NCBI RefSeq assembly: GCF_014699075.1
Contig: NZ_JACXAB010000026.1
Location: 1-54,480, forward strand
Direction: 5' to 3'
Source of the DNA: Microvirga sp.
GTDB lineage: Bacteria; Pseudomonadota; Alphaproteobacteria; Rhizobiales; Beijerinckiaceae
Length of the DNA stretch: 54,480 bases
Part shown: positions 33,783-44,640 of the stretch, one piece after another
Position numbering within the stretch: the first letter of the stretch is position 1
How the letters are laid out: each line of letters opens with the position of its first letter
The notes under the pieces: model-generated
What the model was told of the DNA's origin: nothing
Database searches by the model: none
Seen by the model: the letters and a program-made list of their open reading frames with translations, nothing else
Made by a program: the position numbers and the translations under genes

Positions 33783-34757
33783 ATGGTGGGATTGTCGCGC
33801 CGGAGCCTGCTCGCCGCCTTGGCGATGTCGGCTGCCGCCCCTGGCCTGACCCAGGCTCAGGGCCTGTCTGATCGGAATATCTTCATCATCGTTCCCTTCA
33901 CTCCGGGCAGCGGGCCCGATGTGCTGGCGCGCATCGTCGGCGAGGAGCTGCGTAAGCGCTGGAACCAGCCGGTCATCATCGACAACAAGCCAGGCGCCAG
34001 CGGCAACATCGGTGCGGCCGCGGCGGCTCGTACTGAACCTGATGGCCATACGATCCTGCTCAGTGTCAACACGTTCCTGATGAACGCCGCGCTCTCCAAG
34101 AGCTTGCCCTACGATCCCGTGAAGAGCTTCGCGCCGATTGTCGAACTTGCGACAGGATCGCTTGTTCTGGCCGTCCATCCCTCGACCCCGGTCAAGAGCA
34201 CACGGGAACTGATCGACTATGCGAAGGGCAAGCCTGGCGAGGTCACGTACGCATCGCCCGGACGTGGGACGCCGCAGCATCTCGCGATGGAGCTGTTCAA
34301 GCTCACTGCGGGCGTGGATCTCCGGCACGTCCCCTATACAGGCTCTGCCGGCGCCGTGAAGGATTTGGTGGGCGGGCATGTAGGCGCGATGTTCGTCCCA
34401 GTGCACACCGTGCTTCCGATGGCGGCTGAGAACCAAGTTCGCCTGCTGGCGCTCGGAAGCGAGAAGCGCTCCATGCTTGCGCCGGATGTGCCGACCCTAG
34501 CGGAAGAAGGGGTCAGCGGGTTCGAGGTTGATCTCTGGTATGCCTTGAGTGCTCCGGCGGGCACGCCGAAAGACATCATCGACCGCTACAACAAGGTCGT
34601 GAACGAGATCCTGGCCTCTCCCGATATCCGTGACCAGTTCGCCAAGCAAGGGCTCGTGCCGGTCGGCGGCTCGCCGCAGCAATTGGCGGCACTGATCGAG
34701 AAGGATCTGCCCCGTTGGGCGAAAGTGGTCAAGGACGCGGGCATCACCCAGGAATAG
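33783..34757 (+). CDS. Bug-type (TctC) substrate-binding protein
   Basis: 324 residues. The ATG at 33783 was chosen because GGAGGA stands 7-8 bases before it; an in-frame ATG six codons upstream overlaps that site. Twin-Arg-like signal SRRSLLAALAMSA...TQAQG. Two-lobed periplasmic fold with family marks IVPFTPGSGPDVLARI, DNKPGASGNIG and YASPGRGTPQHL. Binds a small carboxylate. No TctA or TctB membrane partner is adjacent. Placed just before an amidohydrolase and a flavin monooxygenase, the ligand may be an aromatic acid. Confidence 0.9.
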   Translation: MVGLSRRSLLAALAMSAAAPGLTQAQGLSDRNIFIIVPFTPGSGPDVLARIVGEELRKRWNQPVIIDNKPGASGNIGAAAAARTEPDGHTILLSVNTFLMNAALSKSLPYDPVKSFAPIVELATGSLVLAVHPSTPVKSTRELIDYAKGKPGEVTYASPGRGTPQHLAMELFKLTAGVDLRHVPYTGSAGAVKDLVGGHVGAMFVPVHTVLPMAAENQVRLLALGSEKRSMLAPDVPTLAEEGVSGFEVDLWYALSAPAGTPKDIIDRYNKVVNEILASPDIRDQFAKQGLVPVGGSPQQLAALIEKDLPRWAKVVKDAGITQE

Positions 34758-34874
34758 GCGCCTAAGCCGCTTCCGTGTGCAAAATGATCAGCAAGTTCAG
34801 AATGCGAGCTTTGTCCTGTCTCAAGGCCAGAACGCCAAGCTCCATTCCACAAGACATTTCATGAGGAGATATCG

Positions 34875-35903
34875 ATGAAGCGGATCGATGCGTTCACGCA
34901 CTTCTTTCCGAAAGGCTACTACGATCTGATGGGCGAAGTCGCGGGCCACATGGGGGACATGGTTCGCCGTGCCCGTGCAATCCCCGCGATCCATGATCTC
35001 GACGAGCGCTTCCGTGTGATGGACAAGTTCCCCGATTATGCGCAGGTTCTGTCGCTGCCGGCTCCGCCGCTGGAAATCATCTCGGGAGGGAACCCGGATA
35101 CGGCGCTCGAACTCGCCAAGCGCTGCAATGACGGGCTTGCGGAACTCTGCGCCAAGTATCCTGACCGGTTTCCCGCCTTCGTTGCCCAGACGCCTCTTGC
35201 GACGCCGGACGCCGGTGTAGCGGAAACCCAGCGCGCGATCCGTGATCTCGGCGCGATCGGCACCCAGATTTACAGCAATGTGGCCGGCAAGCCGCTCGAC
35301 CGGCCGGAATTCGAAGCTTTCTTCGCGGCCATGAACGAACTCCGCAAGCCCATATGGCTGCATCCGTCCCGAGGCGCCAACCACCCGGACTATCTCGATG
35401 AGAAGAAGTCGCTCTATGAGATTTGGTGGACCTTCGGCTGGCCGTATGAGACCAGTGTCGCCATGGCGCGTCTCGTCTTCTCGCAAACGCTCGATAAGTA
35501 TCCGAACCTTAAGATCATCGCGCATCACCTCGGCGCCATGGTGCCCTATTTCGAAGGGCGCGTCGGGCCAGGGTGGGATCAGCTCGGCAAGCGCACCTCC
35601 GACGAGGATTACTTCGCCCTCCTGAAGAGTCTGAAGAAGCGTCCGCTGGACTACTTCAAACAGGATTTCTACGCCGACACCGCCGTGTTCGGCTCAAAGG
35701 CGGCGACCATGTGCGGCCTCGAGTTCTACGGCGTCGACAATGTCGTGTTTGCATCCGATTGCCCCTTCGATCCCGAGCAGGGACCCGGCTACATCCGTGA
35801 GACACTCCAGATCCTGGAAGGTCTGGACCTGTCCCAGGAGGATAAGGAAAAAATCTACTTCAGGAACCTGGAAAAGCTCACCGGTCATCGCTTCTCAAGG
35901 TGA
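34875..35903 (+). CDS. Amidohydrolase_2 family hydrolase/decarboxylase
   Basis: 342 residues. ACMSD/gamma-resorcylate-decarboxylase-like TIM barrel. Metal-site residues visible: FTHFF with His9, His163 in WLHPSRG, His217 in AHHLGAM, Asp295 in ASDCPFD. The first motif has only one His (T-H where many have H-x-H), a variation found in the decarboxylase branch. AGGAG precedes the ATG. Four bases from the monooxygenase start, so one operon; decarboxylation of a hydroxybenzoate-type acid is a reasonable guess. Confidence 0.88.
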   Translation: MKRIDAFTHFFPKGYYDLMGEVAGHMGDMVRRARAIPAIHDLDERFRVMDKFPDYAQVLSLPAPPLEIISGGNPDTALELAKRCNDGLAELCAKYPDRFPAFVAQTPLATPDAGVAETQRAIRDLGAIGTQIYSNVAGKPLDRPEFEAFFAAMNELRKPIWLHPSRGANHPDYLDEKKSLYEIWWTFGWPYETSVAMARLVFSQTLDKYPNLKIIAHHLGAMVPYFEGRVGPGWDQLGKRTSDEDYFALLKSLKKRPLDYFKQDFYADTAVFGSKAATMCGLEFYGVDNVVFASDCPFDPEQGPGYIRETLQILEGLDLSQEDKEKIYFRNLEKLTGHRFSR

Positions 35904-35905
35904 CC

Positions 35906-37537
35906 ATGAGCGGCGGAAAACAGCACGATGCGCAGGTCATCATCGTCGGAGGCGGCCCTGTCGGCATGGGGCTGGCGATCGAGCTCGGGCAACGCGGAAT
36001 CCGCTGCGTGGTCGTCGAGCGCTACACGTCCCCGCAACCTATTCCAAAAGGGCAGAATCTAACTCAGCGGACGATGGAGCACTTCTACTTTTGGGGTGCG
36101 GAAAAGGCTCTGCGCGCTGCGCGAACCATCCCACGTGAGTACGGAATTGGAGGTTTGACGGCCTATAAAACCCTGCTTGGGAAGTATGCCTATGACTGGC
36201 TTCAGCGGGAGCTCGTAAGGCCATTCTATTTCACTGATAACGAGCGGCTGCCGCAATACGCAACAGAGGCAGTGCTCCGGCAGCGTGCTGCCGAGATCCC
36301 GGAAGTCAGCATGCTATATGGGTGGAGTGTCGAGGAGGTAAGTCAGGGCCATGATGGTGTGCATGTTGTTATGTCCGAGCGTGAGCAAAGGGATCGCCGA
36401 GTTCTGCATGCTCAGTATGTTGTAGGCAGTGATGGTAGCCGGTCTTTAGTACGGGAGCAGAGTGGCATTACTCAGACATGCTCTGACCACGACCGACTCA
36501 TGGTCCTTCTGGTGTTTCGCTCCAAAGGCCTCCATCAGCTCTTGGAGCGGTTTTCCGGGAAGTCATACTACAATGTTCTTGACCCAGAACTGAAGGGATA
36601 CTGGAAGTTCTTAGGTCGGGTGGATCTTGGAACGAGGTGGTTCTTTCACGCGCCGGTCCCACTTGGAACGCACAAGGATAATTTCGATTTCAGGCAGTAT
36701 CTTCATTCCGCCATAGGAGCAGAGTTCGACGTAGAATTTGAACACATCGGATTCTGGGAACTGCGAGTTGCCACGGCCGACATTTACCGAAAGGGCCGCA
36801 TCTTCATCGCCGGTGATGCGGCCCACAGCCATCCGCCCTATGGTGGCTACGGCATCAATACTGGTCTCGAGGACGCGGCAAACCTCGGATGGAAGCTTGC
36901 CGCCGCCTTGCAAGGCTGGGCCGGGTCCAAGCTCCTGGACACTTACGATGAAGAGCGAAGGCCGGTCTTTCAGTCGACAGCGCGAGATTTCATCGAGCGG
37001 GCCATCTCGGCCGACAAACACTTCCTCGATAGATTTAATCCGGATCGTGATCGGAGCACGTTTGAGCGAGAATGGAAGGCTCGGAGCTCCGGCGCAAAGG
37101 CCGAGATCAATGCCTTTGAGCCCAACTACCGCGGCTCCTCGCTTGTGTGGGGAGAACCTGAAAGCGGATGCAGCGCTCTCGGTTCACATAGCTTTGTAGC
37201 GCGGGCAGGACATCACCTTGCGCCTGTGCTTCTCTCGTCAGGCCGCAACCTATTCGAGGAACTAGGCCAGGGTTTTTGTCTGCTGGGCTTGGACGTCCAT
37301 GAAGAGGCTCTGAAATCCTTCGAAGTATCTGCCAAGCAACGAAGCGTGCCGCTCAAGATCATCAGGGATACCTGCGACGAGGGCCGCGAGCAGTATCAGG
37401 CAAGATTAATCCTCATCCGCCCTGACCAGTTCGTTGCGTGGGCTTCCAGCGACAGCGGCGCTGACGGAGCAGAGATCCTAGAGCGGGCTATTGGTGCAGG
37501 ACAGCAGCTAGCACCGTCTAGTGCTCTGCAACCGTAA
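35906..37537 (+). CDS. FAD-dependent aromatic monooxygenase (PheA/TfdB/MhpA type)
   Basis: 543 residues from MSGGKQHD; a GTG two codons upstream overlapping the previous stop is the alternative. Dinucleotide fold VIIVGGGPVGMGLAIELG (about 12-29), the second FAD motif GRIFIAGDAAHSHPPYGG (about 295), DG motif GSDGSRSLVR. Hydroxylates phenolic rings with NAD(P)H and O2. Its base composition is visibly less GC-rich than the genes on both sides, which suggests separate acquisition. The 3' end overlaps the convergent cytochrome gene by 20 bases. Confidence 0.9.
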   Translation: MSGGKQHDAQVIIVGGGPVGMGLAIELGQRGIRCVVVERYTSPQPIPKGQNLTQRTMEHFYFWGAEKALRAARTIPREYGIGGLTAYKTLLGKYAYDWLQRELVRPFYFTDNERLPQYATEAVLRQRAAEIPEVSMLYGWSVEEVSQGHDGVHVVMSEREQRDRRVLHAQYVVGSDGSRSLVREQSGITQTCSDHDRLMVLLVFRSKGLHQLLERFSGKSYYNVLDPELKGYWKFLGRVDLGTRWFFHAPVPLGTHKDNFDFRQYLHSAIGAEFDVEFEHIGFWELRVATADIYRKGRIFIAGDAAHSHPPYGGYGINTGLEDAANLGWKLAAALQGWAGSKLLDTYDEERRPVFQSTARDFIERAISADKHFLDRFNPDRDRSTFEREWKARSSGAKAEINAFEPNYRGSSLVWGEPESGCSALGSHSFVARAGHHLAPVLLSSGRNLFEELGQGFCLLGLDVHEEALKSFEVSAKQRSVPLKIIRDTCDEGREQYQARLILIRPDQFVAWASSDSGADGAEILERAIGAGQQLAPSSALQP

Positions 37538-37937
37538 TCCCGCCTTTGGCGGACGCTGTCTTCTGGCCGGAGGCATCGAACTGCTTGAGGTACGCAGTCA
37601 GATCCTTGATCCTCTGCTCGTCCTTGAGGCCAGCGTACACCATTTTGGTGCCCGGCACCTTCGCCTTGGGATCCTTGATGTATTCGGAAAATATAGCCTC
37701 ATCCCAGGTTATGCCTGAGTTCTTGTTGGCGGGCGAGTAGTTATAACCCTCGACTGTTCCGGCCTTTCGGCCGAAGAGACCATTGAGCACCGGACCAACC
37801 GCATTCTTGGCAGCAGGGCCAACCTGATGGCAGGCGCGACATTGCGCAAAAACCTTCTCGCCGGCCGCCACGTCCTGGGCCTGAACCATTGTTGGACTGA
37901 ATGCCAAGGTAAAGAATGTGAGAAGAGGAATGCGCAT
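37518..37937 (-). CDS. Class I cytochrome c (c2-like)
   Basis: 139 residues. Signal peptide ending MVQAQD, then one haem site CRACH (Cys33, Cys36, His37) and axial Met99 in VPGTKMVYAG. The order ending YLKQFD is that of mitochondrial-type cytochrome c / c2. Periplasmic electron carrier; it could accept electrons from the iorAB/fcc/sox block that begins 400 bases away on the other strand. Confidence 0.93.
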   Translation of the reverse strand: MRIPLLTFFTLAFSPTMVQAQDVAAGEKVFAQCRACHQVGPAAKNAVGPVLNGLFGRKAGTVEGYNYSPANKNSGITWDEAIFSEYIKDPKAKVPGTKMVYAGLKDEQRIKDLTAYLKQFDASGQKTASAKGGITVAEH

Positions 37938-38334
37938 CGGAGAGCCTATCAGTAGTCACGGTTGCCAAAGCACAACCGGAGAATGACATAGCGGTTCCAT
38001 AGACTCTGCCCCGCAGTTCTGCTGCGAGCAGAGAACAAGCAGCCCAAAACAGCCGCGACCTGTTTGCTGTTAACTCAGTTGATGCATCGCACAATTGATA
38101 TGTGCAGTGCGGCAAGAAATCCAATCCTGTGTCGGTTTTCCCAATTGACGGTTCAACTCATCTTGCCTGATCGTTCTCTTGGCAAAATCGATCATAGCTG
38201 GAGCTGAGATACAGGATCGTTGAATTCCTATTGCATTTAGTCACGAACGATTGACTGGCATTCGAACCGTTCTAAAATTCATAGTTCAGTTGCGCGTGAA
38301 GATGCACCCATAATCAAAAAGCGGGAGGAACGAG
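37938..38334. other. Divergent control region between the cytochrome gene and iorA
   Basis: About 400 bases, AT-rich from 38050 onward. It must hold the promoter of the iorAB-fcc-sox block. CGAACG (38253-) and CCGTTC about 20 bases later form an imperfect dyad that might be an operator. No gene is seen. Confidence 0.45.
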
Positions 38335-38793
38335 ATGGTCAGCCTGACGATCAATGGAACTGTTCATCAAGTCGATGCTGAACCGGACACGCCGCTCTTG
38401 TGGGTCATACGCGAGCAGGTCGGACTAACCGGTACAAAATATGGCTGCGGCGTTGCCCAATGCGGTGCCTGCACCGTTCATGTGGATGGTGTTGCCACAC
38501 GGTCCTGCAGTCTCCCGATATCGGCTGTTACGTCTGAGCAGAAGATCGTGACCATCGAGGGACTGTCTCCAGACACGTCGCACCCGTTGCAGAAGGCTTG
38601 GCTCGAACTTGATGTTCCACAATGTGGCTATTGTCAGACTGGTCAGATCATGGCCGCTGCGGCGCTGCTTCAGGCCAATCCCAATCCTTCCGACGACGAC
38701 ATTTTGGCCGAGATGACGAATATCTGTCGATGCGGAACCTACAATCGCATCAAGGCGGCCATCAAACTCGCCGCCTCAGAGAACCGCGGCTGA
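38335..38793 (+). CDS. iorA: [2Fe-2S] subunit of a xanthine-dehydrogenase-family enzyme (IorA type)
   Basis: 152 residues with all eight Cys: 38, 43, 46 and 58 (CGVAQCGACTVHV) for the plant-type cluster, and 97, 100, 131 and 133 (CGYCQTGQ, NICRCGTY) for the second cluster. Passes electrons from the molybdenum subunit to a cytochrome. AGGAGGAACGAG... precedes the ATG (GGGAGGAAC). No FAD subunit is nearby, as in isoquinoline 1-oxidoreductase and aldehyde/nicotinate dehydrogenases of two-subunit type. Confidence 0.92.
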   Translation: MVSLTINGTVHQVDAEPDTPLLWVIREQVGLTGTKYGCGVAQCGACTVHVDGVATRSCSLPISAVTSEQKIVTIEGLSPDTSHPLQKAWLELDVPQCGYCQTGQIMAAAALLQANPNPSDDDILAEMTNICRCGTYNRIKAAIKLAASENRG

Positions 38794-38812
38794 CCGGGAT
38801 CAGGAGGAACCA

Positions 38813-40987
<2,175 letters not shown>

Positions 40988-40990
40988 GGC

Positions 40991-41311
40991 GTGAGCAGGT
41001 TGCGTCGAACATCTGCTCTCACGCTGGGAGGCATGATGTCGATGGCGGTCGCCACGATGACCGTAACGGTGCCTGCGATGGCTCAGAACGTGGCGCCTCC
41101 CGGTGCCACGGCATGCTCCGGATGTCATGGTCCAGGCATTTCCGATGCGGTCGTTCCTCCTCTTCACGGTCGTCCCCCAGGAGAGATCGTCGGTGCCATG
41201 CAGGATTTTCGGACGGGTCAGCGCCCGGCGACGGTCATGGATCGCATCGCCAAGGGTTTCACGGATGAGGAAACCCGCGCCATCGCATCCTGGCTCAGTC
41301 AGCAACCGTGA
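40991..41311 (+). CDS. fccA: Cytochrome subunit of flavocytochrome c sulfide dehydrogenase
   Basis: 106 residues from a GTG; this start gives a signal peptide with a basic head (MSRLRRTSALT) ending AMAQNV, better than the internal Mets. One haem, CSGCH. The stretch AMQDFRTGQRPATVMDRIAKGFTDEE is diagnostic of FccA and includes the axial Met. Sits between iorB (3 bases) and fccB (9 bases). It could also receive electrons from IorAB. Confidence 0.88.
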   Translation: MSRLRRTSALTLGGMMSMAVATMTVTVPAMAQNVAPPGATACSGCHGPGISDAVVPPLHGRPPGEIVGAMQDFRTGQRPATVMDRIAKGFTDEETRAIASWLSQQP

Positions 41312-41320
41312 GAGGCTGGC

Positions 41321-42589
41321 ATGCCGCAAGCCCTGACCCGAAGGACGCTTCTGAAAACGGCAGTCGTGGGAGCAGCCGCCGCTGCATTCTCCCGCCGAAC
41401 GGCTGCTCAAGCCTCGTCGAAAGTGGTCGTCGTCGGCGGCGGTTTCGGAGGAGCCACGTGCGCCCGGGAACTGCAGCGGGCGGGATTTGCCATAAGCCTT
41501 GTCGAAGCGAATGCTGTCTACACTGCTTGTCCGTTCAGCAATGCGGTGATCGCGGGTCTTCGTCCGATCGAGGCGCAACAGCTCAAGCTCGATGCTGTCG
41601 AGAAGGGCGGGATCGCCGTCGTCCGGCAAAGGGCGACCCGTGTCGACCCACAAGCTCGGCGTGTCATCCTCGCGGATGGCTCCTCGCTGGACTACGACCG
41701 TCTCGTCCTCTCTCCCGGAATCGACATCAGGTTCGATGCGTTGCCCGGTTATGACGAGGCGGCAGCCGCCATCATGCCGCATGCCTGGAAGGCTGGAGAG
41801 CAGACGATACTCCTGCGCCGCCAGCTCGAAGCGATGGATGACGGCGGCATCTTTGTCATGGCAGCTCCCGCCAATCCGTTCCGCTGCCCACCGGGGCCCT
41901 ACGAGCGGGCAAGCCTAGTCGCGCATTACCTCAAGACGCATAAGCCACGATCCAAGCTCCTCATCCTGGATGCAAAGGACAGCTTCTCCAAACAGCGCCT
42001 GTTCCAGGCTGCCTGGCAGGATCTCTATCCCGGCATGATCGAGTGGGTGTCCCTATCGTCCGGGGGCAAGGTGATCGAGGTCGATGCGAAGGCCAATACA
42101 CTGGTCACCGATTTCGGACGGCATAAAGGCGACGTCGTCAACGTCATCCCGCCGCAGCGCGCCGGCGAGATCGCTCAGGTGGCTGGCGTTGCCGATCGGA
42201 CCGGCTGGTGCCCCATCGATCCCGTGACCTTCGAGTCCCGTCTCCAGCCGGGTATTCACGTGATAGGCGATGCCTCGATTGCAGGCGGTATGCCCAAATC
42301 GGCTTTCTCAGCCAATGCCCAGGGAAAGGCCTGCGCTGCGGCTGTTGCGGGCCTTCTACGGGGCAAGGCTCCGGCTGAGCCAAAGCTCATCAACACCTGC
42401 TACAGCCTTGTGGCGCCCGATTACGGCATTTCCGTTGCTGGCGTGTACACTCCTCGCAATGGATTACTGGCCGATGTGGAGGGTGCCGGCGGCACCAGCC
42501 CTGTCAATGCACCGCCGTCCTTCAGGGCCCAGGAAGCTGTCTATGCCGAAGCTTGGTTCCAGACCATCTCCCGCGAAGTCTACGGCTGA
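41321..42589 (+). CDS. fccB: Flavoprotein subunit of flavocytochrome c sulfide dehydrogenase
   Basis: 422 residues. Twin-Arg signal (TRRTLLKTAVVGAAAAAFS). FAD fold KVVVVGGGFGGATCARELQ. The redox Cys pair of the family is visible: Cys189 in FRCPPGPYERA and Cys360 in NTCYSLVAPDYG; Cys70 (TACPFSN) is also family-typical. Oxidises sulfide and passes electrons to FccA. The C-terminal QTISREVYG region matches the family end. SoxF is an alternative name. Confidence 0.93.
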   Translation: MPQALTRRTLLKTAVVGAAAAAFSRRTAAQASSKVVVVGGGFGGATCARELQRAGFAISLVEANAVYTACPFSNAVIAGLRPIEAQQLKLDAVEKGGIAVVRQRATRVDPQARRVILADGSSLDYDRLVLSPGIDIRFDALPGYDEAAAAIMPHAWKAGEQTILLRRQLEAMDDGGIFVMAAPANPFRCPPGPYERASLVAHYLKTHKPRSKLLILDAKDSFSKQRLFQAAWQDLYPGMIEWVSLSSGGKVIEVDAKANTLVTDFGRHKGDVVNVIPPQRAGEIAQVAGVADRTGWCPIDPVTFESRLQPGIHVIGDASIAGGMPKSAFSANAQGKACAAAVAGLLRGKAPAEPKLINTCYSLVAPDYGISVAGVYTPRNGLLADVEGAGGTSPVNAPPSFRAQEAVYAEAWFQTISREVYG

Positions 42590-42602
42590 TAGGCGATTGG
42601 CG

Positions 42603-43046
42603 ATGGCGGGAGCTCTGGTCCTTCTTGCCGTCCTCCTCCCCAGTCAGGCCAGGGCGCAGGACGTGCGCCCCTACGAGATCGTTGGTGATGCCATTCCGGT
42701 GCCGCTGACCGCTGCCAAGGGGGATCCTGTCCGCGGTCGTGCCATCGTGGTGGATCGTCAGAGAGGCCTTTGCCTTCTGTGCCATACCGGTCCCTTTCCG
42801 GAGCAGCGTTTTCAAGGAAATCTCGCCCCAGACCTGAAAGGGGTGGGGATCCGCTTGTCGGAAGGCCAGCTGAGGCTCAAGATCGTCGACAGCAGACGGC
42901 TGAATCCTGCGACAATCATGCCGCCCTACTACGCCATGGATGGTCTCGTCCGCGTTGGGCGGAACTGGCAGGATAAGCCCGTATTGAGCGCAGAGCAGGT
43001 CGAGGACGTGGTGGCGTTCCTCACAACATTAACGGAGACGCCATGA
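42603..43046 (+). CDS. soxX: Sulfur oxidation c-type cytochrome SoxX
   Basis: 147 residues from the ATG at 42603, giving a signal peptide ending ARAQDV. One haem CLLCH (57-61), axial Met106 in ATIMPPYY. With SoxA it forms the cytochrome that attaches thiosulfate sulfur to SoxY. The stop overlaps the soxY start by four bases. A longer frame beginning inside fccB is a shadow. Confidence 0.92.
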   Translation: MAGALVLLAVLLPSQARAQDVRPYEIVGDAIPVPLTAAKGDPVRGRAIVVDRQRGLCLLCHTGPFPEQRFQGNLAPDLKGVGIRLSEGQLRLKIVDSRRLNPATIMPPYYAMDGLVRVGRNWQDKPVLSAEQVEDVVAFLTTLTETP

Positions 43047-43510
43047 GCCGGAAGTCAGGACCCGTTGAGACGTCAAGGCGTGAAATTCTTGCAGCCGGCG
43101 CGGGCGCTCTGGCGCTGGTCATCGCACGCCCGGCTCGGGCGACGCCTGAGAGCATGGCTGCTGCCATCAAAGCCTTTGTTGGCGAGGCGGATATACGGGA
43201 GGGAATGGTGACCCTCGAGCTACCCGCACTCGTGGAAAACGGCAACTCCGTACCCCTGACCGTGAAGGTCGACAGCCCAATGACCGCACAGGACTACGTC
43301 AAGAGGATCGCCGTCTTTAACGAACGCAATCCTCAGCCGAACGTGGCCCTTTTCTACTTGAGCCCCCGCGCAGGACGGGCCCTCGTGTCCACCCGGATCC
43401 GCTTGGGCGACTCCCAAAACATCGTTGCCATTGCTCAGCTGAGCGACGGCACATTCTGGTCCGACAAGGCCGAACTCGTCGTCACCTTGCCGGCCTGCGT
43501 GGAGAGCTGA
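43043..43510 (+). CDS. soxY: Sulfur carrier protein SoxY, with an atypical C-terminus
   Basis: 155 residues. Twin-Arg-like signal (ETSRREILAAGAGALAL). The Ig-like carrier body is normal (NPQPNVALFYLSP, STRIRLGDSQNIVAIAQLSDG). In canonical SoxY the chain ends with GGCGG, the swinging arm holding sulfur on its Cys; here it ends LPACVES. The single Cys152 is kept three residues from the end, but all flanking Gly are lost. It may still carry sulfur with a stiffer arm. Confidence 0.9.
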   Translation: MSRKSGPVETSRREILAAGAGALALVIARPARATPESMAAAIKAFVGEADIREGMVTLELPALVENGNSVPLTVKVDSPMTAQDYVKRIAVFNERNPQPNVALFYLSPRAGRALVSTRIRLGDSQNIVAIAQLSDGTFWSDKAELVVTLPACVES

Positions 43511-43512
43511 AC

Positions 43513-43833
43513 ATGGCGCGCGCGCTCATCAATGTTCCTGCCAAGGCCAAGCGAGGCGACATCATCGAGATCAAGGCCCTGATCTCGCATCCCATGGAGA
43601 CGGGTTATCGAACCGGGCCCGACGGCGCGCTTGTGCCGCGCGACATCATTAATCGCTTCATCTGCACGTATAATGGTGAAGAGATCTTCAGCGCGGACTT
43701 GTTCCCGGCCATAGCCGCCAACCCGTTTTTGTCCTTCACCACCACAGCAACCGAGAGCGGACGGATCGCGTTCCGATGGATCGATGATCGGGGGCAGGCT
43801 TATCTCGAGACAGCAGAGATCGCGGTCGAATGA
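43513..43833 (+). CDS. soxZ: Sulfur carrier partner SoxZ
   Basis: 106 residues, no signal peptide; exported as the SoxYZ heterodimer on SoxY's signal. Family marks: AKRGDIIEIKALISHPMETGYR, IINRFICTYNGEEIF, NPFLSFTTTATESG. Begins two bases after soxY and overlaps soxA by four. Confidence 0.94.
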   Translation: MARALINVPAKAKRGDIIEIKALISHPMETGYRTGPDGALVPRDIINRFICTYNGEEIFSADLFPAIAANPFLSFTTTATESGRIAFRWIDDRGQAYLETAEIAVE

Positions 43834-44624
43834 GGGGTGTGCTGAAGAACGTTGCGCTGACTGCTGGGTTCGGAGGCGTACTGGCTCTTTGCATTTCTCT
43901 TGCCACTGCTCAATCGCCCCCGTCCGAGCGCAAGTCCGGATTCGAGTTCATGAGCCCGGAATCGCAGGCGACTCAGCAGGATGACTTCTCGAACCCCGGC
44001 ATGCTGTGGGTCGCCGAGGGCGAGGCCGTCTGGAACGCGAAGGCTGGTGTGCTCGGGCGCTCCTGCGCCGAGTGTCATGGGGACGCGTCTGTGAGCATGA
44101 AGGGCGTTGCCGCGCGCTATCCTGTCTATTTCGCCGAGAGCGGACGGCCGATTGATCTCCAGAGCCGCATCAATGTCTGTCGGAAGACTAACCAGAATGC
44201 GACACCTTTTCCGCTCGAAGGCCGGGATCTTCTCGCACTCTCGTCTTTTATCGGAAAGCAGTCACGCGGCATGCCCATCACGACAGGTGAAGACAACCGT
44301 CTTGAACCGTTCCGCGCCCGGGGGCAGGAGCTCTACGAACAGCGGCAGGGCCAGCTCAACTTCTCCTGCGCCAATTGCCACGACGACAACTGGGGGAGAA
44401 GACTTGCCAGCAGCATGATCCCTCAATCCCATCCAACAGGCTACCCTCTCTATCGTCTGGAATGGCAGGGCATGGGCTCCCTACAGCGGCGGCTGCGAAA
44501 CTGCATGACAGGCGTGCGGGCGGAGCCGTACCCCTACGGCTCGCAAGAATATGTCGAGCTCGAACTATTCCTGATGACCCGTGCCAAGGGTATGCCCCTA
44601 GAAACTCCAGCCGTTCGGCCCTGA
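43830..44624 (+). CDS. soxA: Diheme cytochrome SoxA
   Basis: 264 residues. Signal peptide ending ATAQSP. Two haem sites, CAECH (79-83) and CANCH (180-184), and the active-site Cys225 in RNCMTGVRAEPYPYG whose persulfide is the haem ligand. Pairs with SoxX to couple sulfur substrates to SoxY. Last gene of the block; neither soxB nor soxCD follows. Confidence 0.94.
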   Translation: MRGVLKNVALTAGFGGVLALCISLATAQSPPSERKSGFEFMSPESQATQQDDFSNPGMLWVAEGEAVWNAKAGVLGRSCAECHGDASVSMKGVAARYPVYFAESGRPIDLQSRINVCRKTNQNATPFPLEGRDLLALSSFIGKQSRGMPITTGEDNRLEPFRARGQELYEQRQGQLNFSCANCHDDNWGRRLASSMIPQSHPTGYPLYRLEWQGMGSLQRRLRNCMTGVRAEPYPYGSQEYVELELFLMTRAKGMPLETPAVRP

Positions 44625-44640
44625 TGGAACCTGGGCGGGG

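Noticed and set aside
38253..38280. Imperfect GAACG/CGTTC dyad before iorA as an operator
   Set aside because: Too short and imperfect to call; noted only within the intergenic entry.
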